Source: Legionella beliardensis
GTDB lineage: Bacteria > Pseudomonadota > Gammaproteobacteria > Legionellales > Legionellaceae
NCBI RefSeq assembly: GCF_900452395.1
Contig: NZ_UGNV01000001.1
Span: forward strand, 707,501 to 771,500
Direction of reading: 5' to 3'
Length of the DNA stretch: 64,000 nucleotides
Shown: positions 57,939-64,000 of the stretch, piece by piece
Layout: every line of letters begins with the position of its first letter
Position numbering within the stretch: position 1 is the first letter of the stretch
The notes under the pieces: model-generated
What the model was told of the DNA's origin: nothing
What the model saw: the letters and a program-made list of their open reading frames with translations, nothing else
The model's database searches: none
Translations under genes and position numbers: made by a program

Positions 57939-58723
57939 TAATCATCCAATTTCGCTATGACCGCATGCCCAAATTGGACTGCTTTGGCTTTACTATCGAG
58001 TATAAAGTAGCTCGTTAGGTAACTAACAAGTAAAGCGCTTACTAATCCTAAACTAATCATTAAAACTTGTTTATAGCTTTTTCCAGTCACTTCTGCTTTT
58101 TTAGACTCTTTAAATAAATGGCAAGGCTTATTAACGCGGTATTTTTGTATGAGCTGAAATAATTCTTCGAGCATATTGTCTAGTACCAAACGCCCATCAG
58201 CTTTCTGATGTTGCTTTCCTTCAAATCCAACAATAAGACAATAATAAGCAAGTTCAATTAAATCTAAATATTGATTAGGGCTTTCTTTAATATGATTAAC
58301 AATATCAAAAAAACGTTCCTCTGGCCCTATGCCATCATAAGAAAGTGGCGTAAAGGCTTTAAATTCTGCCGAACGCCCATATAAGCGTAGATAGCTTTTA
58401 CCCAACAGTTCATCGATGGTTGCACACAGCAAATAGTGAGCTATTGCATCAAGCTCTTCTGTGTAGGCTTTGCCATCAAGTCGGCTATGAAAAGCGCGTA
58501 ATTCATGCTCAATATTTTCTCTTATTTGCTGTAGTGGTGGAAGAGAAGGGCTTACACATAAACGCTCTAAGAGAGAAAGCAAGGGGCCTGCTGCTGCAAC
58601 CAAGGGATTAGCTGTAAATGGAACAATAAATAATTTAGAACGATAATAGACTTGCGGCGTTTGTTGATTGCCTGATAATGGTAGTCTTCTAGCAAGAGAG
58701 GCCGACATATACCCAGCTGTCAT
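57938..58723 (-). CDS. icmH: Dot/Icm inner-membrane protein IcmH/DotU
   Basis: The 261-residue protein is of the DotU/TssL type: a cytoplasmic helical domain (LLSLLERLCVSP, LDAIAHYLLCATIDELLGKS, FFDIVNHIKESPNQYLDLIE, YCLIVGFEGKQ) and one C-terminal membrane anchor (VLMISLGLVSALLVSYLTSYF). It forms the inner-membrane pair with IcmF. The start lies at 58723, followed upstream by an 800-base non-coding region. Confidence 0.94.
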   Translation of the reverse strand: MTAGYMSASLARRLPLSGNQQTPQVYYRSKLFIVPFTANPLVAAAGPLLSLLERLCVSPSLPPLQQIRENIEHELRAFHSRLDGKAYTEELDAIAHYLLCATIDELLGKSYLRLYGRSAEFKAFTPLSYDGIGPEERFFDIVNHIKESPNQYLDLIELAYYCLIVGFEGKQHQKADGRLVLDNMLEELFQLIQKYRVNKPCHLFKESKKAEVTGKSYKQVLMISLGLVSALLVSYLTSYFILDSKAKAVQFGHAVIAKLDD

Positions 58724-58918
58724 AGCTTCACTCCAAAGAATTAATGTTCCCGTTTTATAGTGGGAAGCAAATTAACAAAAATTAATACATGAGGCTTTGG
58801 TAAATCGCCCTCACTTTAATTAGCTGCAATTATATTAAAGTTAAAAGAATATAAACCTCTGTCGAAACTTGCTTGACAAGTCAATGCTCAAACTCGTGTA
58901 TACTGCAATTATTTTCGT
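58724..58918. promoter_or_regulatory. Promoter region between icmH and a candidate RNA
   Basis: The icmH operon promoter should lie here on the minus strand, but no clear boxes were found. On the plus strand a perfect TTGACA (58873-58878) and TATACT (58899-58904) are separated by 20 bases, longer than the optimal 17. Confidence 0.35.
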
Positions 58919-59140
58919 AAAGCCTAATAAGTCCCTTGTATTTCGTTAAAACAAAATAATTTGGCTTTGCAAGAAGTCTATTTCCTCAAATAAGACTTAA
59001 AGATAATACGTCATCTAAGAATTCTTGTCGATACGGCAGTAAATTTAATCTAGCCTCTGCGCATCTGACTGTCTCTTGGTTACATCGCATCAAGAGACAG
59101 GGTTCTACTCTAGGCTAGTTCTACTAACTACAGATAGTAG
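58905..59140 (+). ncRNA. Candidate structured RNA
   Basis: No protein is encoded. A chain of stems follows the -10-like box at 58899: AAAGCC/GGCTTT (58919-58924, 58963-58968), AAGTCTATTT/AAATAAGACTT (58974-58998), an outer CTAGCCT/AGGCTAG (59050-59056, 59112-59118) enclosing a perfect 10-bp CTGTCTCTTG/CAAGAGACAG hairpin (59069-59078, 59091-59100), and CTACTA/TAGTAG (59121-59126, 59135-59140). I do not recognise a known family. No terminator U-run was seen. Confidence 0.4.
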
Positions 59141-59177
59141 GTTGGCCTGTTACCATAACTTAAGTGCCACATCGCTG

Positions 59178-59342
59178 GATACCGCGGTCAAGCCGCGGTA
59201 ATTCGTTTTCTCTTTGGCTTCTTTCCCTTCTCTCGAAATACCGTGGCTTGACCAGGGCATCCACTTTGGCCGCGGTAATTTGTTTTTCTTTGGCTTTTCT
59301 ATTCTCTCGAATTACCGTGGCTTGACCACGGTATCCACTTTG
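59178..59342. repeat. Palindromic repeat array
   Basis: Three related palindromes of 24 bases (GGATACCGCGGTCAAGCC.. at 59178, TACCGTGGCTTGACCAGGGC.. at 59239 and TACCGTGGCTTGACCACGGT.. at 59313) lie in a tandem unit of about 75 bases (59194-59268 and 59271-59342) with TTTTCTTTGGCTT spacers. The same core occurs in the tandem repeat at 25748-26160. Confidence 0.8.
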
Positions 59343-59529
59343 ATTGTTATATCATCTGACTAGTGCAGCTAAATAGCTCATCTAGCAAATAACCTGGGTA
59401 AAATGAGGTGAAAGCCAGGCACATCTTAACTGATTCCTAGTGAATACCTTTAAACTTATGGTACCTTAAGCAGCTATAGTTTTTTGAGCGTTTCAATTTA
59501 ACGCCGTTATAAGAAAAATGAAATGACTT
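59343..59529. other. Spacer before the acyltransferase gene
   Basis: AT-rich sequence with a partial CCTGGGT...GCCAGGC hairpin at about 59393-59422. Nothing else was recognised. Confidence 0.4.
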
Positions 59530-61533
59530 ATGAAAAATAATCTTCTAACGACTTCTGCTAAATACCGAGCTGATATAGATGGCTTAAGAGCGTTAGCCAT
59601 TATATCTGTTGTAGGATTCCATGCTTTTCCTCATAGTTTGCCTGGTGGATTTATTGGTGTGGATATCTTTTTTGTCATTTCTGGTTTTTTAATTTCTACT
59701 ATTTTATTTGAAAACTTAGAAAACAGCACCTTTAGCTTTAGCGACTTTTATACTAGACGAATTAAGCGTATTTTTCCTGCTTTATTAATTGTACTGACAA
59801 GCTGTTTGATATTTGGTCGGTTTGCCTTATTTTCAACAGAATATAAACAACTTGGAAAACATATAGCAGGTGGCGCAGGTTTTATTTCTAACTTTTTTTT
59901 ATGGCAAGAGGCTGGTTATTTTGATAAAGCCGTTAATTATAAGCCGTTGCTACATTTATGGAGCTTAAGTATTGAGGAACAATTTTATATTATTTGGCCC
60001 CTATTATTATGGTTAGCGTTTAAAAAACAATTAAATTTATTAATTATCACAAGCATAATCCTTGTTCTTTCTTTTTGGCTTAATATTCACACGATTTATC
60101 GTGATGCTGTTTCGACTTTTTACTTACCGCAAACACGTTTTTGGGAATTATTATCTGGTAGTTTGTTAGCTTGGTTTAATTATTATAAAAGCAAAGAATT
60201 AAATAACTTTAAACAAGTCTTTAATTCTTATTTTGTAACTAATTTTTTAGCGCTACTCGGATTTAGTTTAGTTTTATATGCTCATTTTCATATCAAAAAA
60301 ACAGTGAATTTCCCAGGATTTTGGGCATTACTTCCTATTTTAGGTGCGGTTTTGTTAATTGCCGCTGGTAAACACGCCTGGATAAATCGCTATATTTTAG
60401 CGAATCGGTTTATGGTCTGGATAGGATTGATTAGCTTTCCTTTGTATTTGTGGCATTGGCCTATTTTATCCTTTATAAAAATAATGGAACCTAACCCGAG
60501 TGCTATAGTGCGCTTGTGTGGGGTAATTTTAGCAGTTGTTTTAGCGTGGTTAACCTATAAACTCATTGAAATTCCCATTCGCTTTAATTCTTATAATAAA
60601 AATAAAACCGTAACTTTGTTAGTTTTAATGAGTGCCATAGGTGGTTTAGGTGGTATTGTTTATAGTGAATCAGGGTTAATCTTTAAAGGTGAGCAACTTA
60701 ATAATACGGTAGCAGAGCTTATTGCCAATCCTCTGCCGCTGGTCAACGATTTTGAATGCTCAAAGTTAATTCCTGAATTTAAGCAGCTTAATTTTGATGC
60801 AGGTTGCAAGCTATCTAAAAACAGGTTACCCGATATTATGTTTATTGGTGATTCGCATACAGCGCATTATCGTAATGCTGTATGGAAGCAATTTGCTGAT
60901 CATTCTGTTTTAATGATTGTGCAGACTTCGTGTCTTCCTTTTGCTAGTCATCATTTTTTAAAAGGCGAGTGTCAGAAAAAATATGAAGCCATCTTGTCTT
61001 TTTTAAAAGATAACTCAACCGTTAAAAAAGTCTATTTATCGGGCTATTGGTCTTATTTAATGACTGGCGGCTTTGCAGTGGAACATGATCACTGGCGACG
61101 CGCCAAACCAATTGATTCGGAGGGGATTGTAAGTTTTCAAGAAAATGGCAAACGATTAATTGCTACTATTCTTAATAGCAAAAAGGAAGTAATCTTTTTA
61201 AAAGATATTCCGGATTTAGATTTTAATATTAATTCTTGCTTTAATGTTAGGCCGTTGCACTTACCTTTTCATCCTATTAGAAGCAATTGCTGGATAGATT
61301 TTGCTAACTATCAGCAACGAATTGCGCCTTATGACGAGGTGATTAATGAATTGTTAAAAAATTTTCCGCAAGTAAAATTATTCGACCCTAGGCCTTTATT
61401 TTGCAATGACAATAAATGTTACGCGCGTGATGCGCAATTTCCTTATTATTTTAATGGTGATCACTTAAATCACTATGGTGCTGAGTTAGTTATTAAAGAC
61501 ATGTGGCATAAATTCAGTAGCGAACTAAGTTAA
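59530..61533 (+). CDS. OafA-type acyltransferase with SGNH domain
   Basis: The 667-residue protein has an N-terminal acyltransferase-3 membrane domain (RADIDGLRALAIISVVGFHAF, GGFIGVDIFFVISGFLIST, LLHLWSLSIEEQFYIIWPLL) with about ten helices. A periplasmic SGNH hydrolase-like domain follows, with FIGDSHTAHYR near residue 438 and the Asp-His pair in FNGDHLNHYGAE near residue 643. Such proteins O-acetylate lipopolysaccharide O-antigen or other glycans. It stands alone; no LPS cluster is seen next to it. Confidence 0.93.
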   Translation: MKNNLLTTSAKYRADIDGLRALAIISVVGFHAFPHSLPGGFIGVDIFFVISGFLISTILFENLENSTFSFSDFYTRRIKRIFPALLIVLTSCLIFGRFALFSTEYKQLGKHIAGGAGFISNFFLWQEAGYFDKAVNYKPLLHLWSLSIEEQFYIIWPLLLWLAFKKQLNLLIITSIILVLSFWLNIHTIYRDAVSTFYLPQTRFWELLSGSLLAWFNYYKSKELNNFKQVFNSYFVTNFLALLGFSLVLYAHFHIKKTVNFPGFWALLPILGAVLLIAAGKHAWINRYILANRFMVWIGLISFPLYLWHWPILSFIKIMEPNPSAIVRLCGVILAVVLAWLTYKLIEIPIRFNSYNKNKTVTLLVLMSAIGGLGGIVYSESGLIFKGEQLNNTVAELIANPLPLVNDFECSKLIPEFKQLNFDAGCKLSKNRLPDIMFIGDSHTAHYRNAVWKQFADHSVLMIVQTSCLPFASHHFLKGECQKKYEAILSFLKDNSTVKKVYLSGYWSYLMTGGFAVEHDHWRRAKPIDSEGIVSFQENGKRLIATILNSKKEVIFLKDIPDLDFNINSCFNVRPLHLPFHPIRSNCWIDFANYQQRIAPYDEVINELLKNFPQVKLFDPRPLFCNDNKCYARDAQFPYYFNGDHLNHYGAELVIKDMWHKFSSELS

Positions 61534-61691
61534 TAGCTACTAGTTAAAATAGATTAATAAACCTTGATGTAAGGCTTAATTGTTATTTCTCTTTAGCTAC
61601 AAAACGAATTGCACGTTGTCATCTGAGATAGCTTTCATTATTATAGATTCTCTCATGTTCTTATGAAGATTAATTTACAAGGAGTGTATTA

Positions 61692-64000
61692 ATGTTTCGC
61701 TGCATCCATCCTATTTATTTAGCAAAAACGATTACTAACTATCCAAAAGAAAGAACACTCCGTTATTCGCTATTAGTTAGTAGCTTATTACTGGCTTCTC
61801 CTGGTTTTGCCAGCGACGATTGGTTACCACTAATTTCACAACCAACTGAATTTCTTTTGCAGAAACTTCCGCTGCTCAAAGTCACTAAAGAGTTATTTGC
61901 TATTGGTGTCCCAGGTAGCCCTGGAACAGTACCACAAGGTGGTGCTGGCGGTGGCGGCGGTACTGCTGGAGGTAATGGTGGCATAGATGATACCCCTGGA
62001 ACCAATGGCGGTGGCGTTTATGGGGGGGAAGGAGGTCTTAGTCAAAGTACCGGTGGTACGGGTGGCGCTGGGGGGCTAAATGGCGGGGGCGATGGTGGTA
62101 GTAGCTATAATAGTAGCTATGGTGGCGGTGGTGGTGGCGGTGGCATTATCTTAACCGGTAGTAATATCGGCGCTGGCGCTGGTGGCGGTGGCGGTGGTGG
62201 AATAATTGATGATGTTCTCAGGTTATTTGTTGCTGATGGCGGCGGCGGCGGTGGCGGCGGCGGTGTGGGCGGACTATTTGTCAACCAAGCTGGGGATATT
62301 GGCGCAAATACAGGTGGTGCAGGTGGTGCAGGCGCTGCGGTACAAATTGATACTGGCGGTGGTGGTGGCGGTGGTGGTGGTAGTGGGGCGGTCTTAAGCG
62401 GTGTAGTGGATGCTTTTACTAGTGCAGCAGTTGTAGGCGGTACTGGCGGCCAGGGTGGTACTAGCGGTATCGATTTAAGTAGTAACGGCGGCGCAGGCGG
62501 TGGCGGTGCAGGTGGTTATGGCATTATCCTAGCTAATCAAGGCCGATTTACTATTAACACGTCTGGGGTAGTGGCTGGCGGTGATGGCGGTGATGGTGGT
62601 ACTTCCTTTGGTGGCGAGGGGGGAACTGGAGGTCAAGGAGGAATTGGTGCGCTTTTTATGCAAGGCGGAACTTTAGTCAATGACGGCAGTATACTTGGCG
62701 GCGCGGGCGGTAATGGCGGCAATGGTTATTTCTTTCTTGGTGGTAATGGTAACCTTGGTGGGATGGGTGTGCAATTTATAGGAGCTGGTTCCTTAACTAA
62801 CGTAGGATTAATTATTGGTGGTGTTGGTGGTGACAGTGGTTTTAACCCTAACAATGATTTTTCTGGCGCTGGCGCTGATGGTGGTATGGGTGTTCAATTC
62901 ACAGCAGCTGGTGAATTAATGAATGCTGGCTTGATTAGTGGGGGTAATGGTGGCTCCGGTGAAGTTAGTGGCAATGGCGGTGTGGGCGTGCAATTGCTAG
63001 GGGCTGGTAACGTAGCTAGCTCAGGAATAATTATCGGCGGCAATGGCAGCAATAGTGGTGATAGTACGGGTGCTGGCCCTGCTGGCGGCATGGGCATGCA
63101 GTTCGCAGCAGGTGGCCAATTAATTAATTCTGGATTGATTAGTGGAGGTAATGGCGGTGCTGGCCTAACTGGTGGCGCTGGTGGCATGGGCGTAGAATGG
63201 CTGGGCAATGGTACTATAGTTAACTCTGGGACGGTTACCGGCGGTAATGGCGGTAATGCATCTGGGCCTGGCGCTGTGGGCGGCGTAGGCGGCACGGGTA
63301 TGCTATTTTCAATCTCTGCAGTAAGTAATAATGTAACAAATGCCGGCACAATCAGTGGTGGTAACGGTGGTGCTGGCCAAACTGGTGGCGCTGCTGGTAT
63401 AGGCATAGACTTGATAGGGAGTAATGTATTTAATGCAGGAATAATTACCGGCGGTAATGGCGGCAGTAGTAATACCCCTTCTGGTGTTGGTGCTACGGGT
63501 GGCGTGGCCGTACAATTAGCAGCAGGTGAAATAATTAATTCGGGAAGAGTTAGCGGCGGGACTGGTGGTACTGGTTTTTATAATGGTGTTGGTGGCACAG
63601 CTATACAGGGTGTTTTTTTAAGTGTTATTAACAGCGGCACAATAGAGGGTGGTTTGTTCGCAGATGGTACAAATCGTGCTAAGGCGATTGAATTTTTAGG
63701 TGGTACTAATCGTTTGGAATTACGACCAGGTTCTTCTATTTCAGGTTTAGTGCTTGCAGTCGCTGGTGGAAGCGATATTTTTATATTAGGTGGCGAGGGC
63801 AGTGATACATTTAATGTAGGGTTACTCAGTTCAACCGGCCAATATCGTAACTTTGCCGCTTATGAAAAAACAGGCAATAGCACGTGGACCTTACGAGGTT
63901 CTTTATTAGATTCTTCTATTACCCCGTGGATTATCAGTCAAGGCACCTTAAGCATTCAACAAGATGCTAATTTAGGGGCTCTCGCAGGTGGACTAACCTT
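61692..64000 (+). CDS. Glycine-rich autotransporter-like protein, 5' part (runs off window)
   Basis: From ATG 61692 (AAGGAG upstream) the frame stays open for 769 codons to the window end with no stop. An extended signal peptide (start MFRCIHPIYLAK.., hydrophobic LLVSSLLLASPGFAS) leads into a passenger extremely rich in Gly, Asn and Ala, with repeated GGNGG, GAGG and N-A-G-x-I-x-G-G patterns like a parallel beta-helix. The last 100 residues (SGLVLAVAGGSDIFILGGEG, STWTLRGSLLDSSITPWIIS, QGTLSIQQDANLG) look like autotransporter-associated strand repeats. A beta-barrel is expected beyond the window. The function is probably adhesion; this is inferred. Confidence 0.85.
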   Translation, partial: MFRCIHPIYLAKTITNYPKERTLRYSLLVSSLLLASPGFASDDWLPLISQPTEFLLQKLPLLKVTKELFAIGVPGSPGTVPQGGAGGGGGTAGGNGGIDDTPGTNGGGVYGGEGGLSQSTGGTGGAGGLNGGGDGGSSYNSSYGGGGGGGGIILTGSNIGAGAGGGGGGGIIDDVLRLFVADGGGGGGGGGVGGLFVNQAGDIGANTGGAGGAGAAVQIDTGGGGGGGGGSGAVLSGVVDAFTSAAVVGGTGGQGGTSGIDLSSNGGAGGGGAGGYGIILANQGRFTINTSGVVAGGDGGDGGTSFGGEGGTGGQGGIGALFMQGGTLVNDGSILGGAGGNGGNGYFFLGGNGNLGGMGVQFIGAGSLTNVGLIIGGVGGDSGFNPNNDFSGAGADGGMGVQFTAAGELMNAGLISGGNGGSGEVSGNGGVGVQLLGAGNVASSGIIIGGNGSNSGDSTGAGPAGGMGMQFAAGGQLINSGLISGGNGGAGLTGGAGGMGVEWLGNGTIVNSGTVTGGNGGNASGPGAVGGVGGTGMLFSISAVSNNVTNAGTISGGNGGAGQTGGAAGIGIDLIGSNVFNAGIITGGNGGSSNTPSGVGATGGVAVQLAAGEIINSGRVSGGTGGTGFYNGVGGTAIQGVFLSVINSGTIEGGLFADGTNRAKAIEFLGGTNRLELRPGSSISGLVLAVAGGSDIFILGGEGSDTFNVGLLSSTGQYRNFAAYEKTGNSTWTLRGSLLDSSITPWIISQGTLSIQQDANLGALAGGLT

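Noticed and set aside
61763-63515. Pro-rich minus-strand ORFs and a short plus-strand ORF within the glycine-rich gene
   Set aside because: They are shadows of Gly codons (GGY/GGC) in the long plus-strand frame that starts at 61692, which has a ribosome site and a signal peptide.

Overview
The window looks like a chromosomal segment of a Legionella-type gammaproteobacterium (order Legionellales). The sequence is AT-rich, the housekeeping genes are typical of gammaproteobacteria, and about half of the window is an almost complete region of the Dot/Icm type IVB secretion system in the Legionella gene order icmT-S-(icmR analogue)-Q-P-O-N-M-L-K-E-G-C-D-J-B, with icmH and icmF nearby. I do not assign a species. 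Functional names rest on recognised motifs and gene order; no database search was run.

1-9.3 kb: end of dnaJ, then carA-metK (GTGA overlap), ahcY, a DedA-family membrane protein, a PAS-GGDEF-EAL c-di-GMP protein and, on the minus strand, NAD-malic enzyme. 9.3-13.3 kb: a minus-strand envelope operon (YceI, cytochrome b561, YceI), a DUF1328 micro-membrane protein, a membrane-anchored coiled-coil protein that could be an effector, and a twin-transmembrane protein. 13.3-17.2 kb: a cytochrome oxidase assembly and heme A operon (surf1, a CxxxC protein, ctaA, ctaB, sco). 17.5-31.6 kb: rimK, a small HTH protein, SPFH/NfeD, hemH, a cold-shock protein, a glutamate-synthase-like FMN protein, yqgE-yqgF-pyrB, comM, ubiK, PII, an EVE protein with 5-formyl-THF cyclo-ligase, a small acidic protein, pabC and an orphan small ORF.

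31.8-50.6 kb: the Dot/Icm core. IcmT/S and the IcmR-analogue/IcmQ pair are small translocation factors. IcmP/IcmO (DotM/DotL) with IcmJ (DotN) form the coupling complex. IcmN, IcmK and IcmE (DotK, DotH, DotG) belong to the outer-membrane core. IcmM/L, IcmG, IcmC and IcmD are inner-membrane parts, and IcmB (DotO) is the ATPase. The cluster is broken by a 0.7-kb repeat-filled gap after icmO and a 0.3-kb gap before icmB. 50.7-58.7 kb: instead of icmF following icmB there are a CapA-like protein, an unknown protein with an E-block-like C-terminus, a LysR regulator and a SnoaL-like secreted protein. icmH-icmF then follow on the minus strand.

58.7-64 kb: an 0.8-kb non-coding stretch with several strong stem-loops and palindromic repeats, an OafA-type acyltransferase with an SGNH domain, and the start of a very glycine-rich autotransporter-like gene that runs off the window end without a stop. 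Palindromic REP-like, MITE-like and tandem repeats cluster in four gaps (25.7-26.4, 37.5-37.85, 54.5-54.9 and 59.2-59.35 kb), three of them within or beside the Dot/Icm region.
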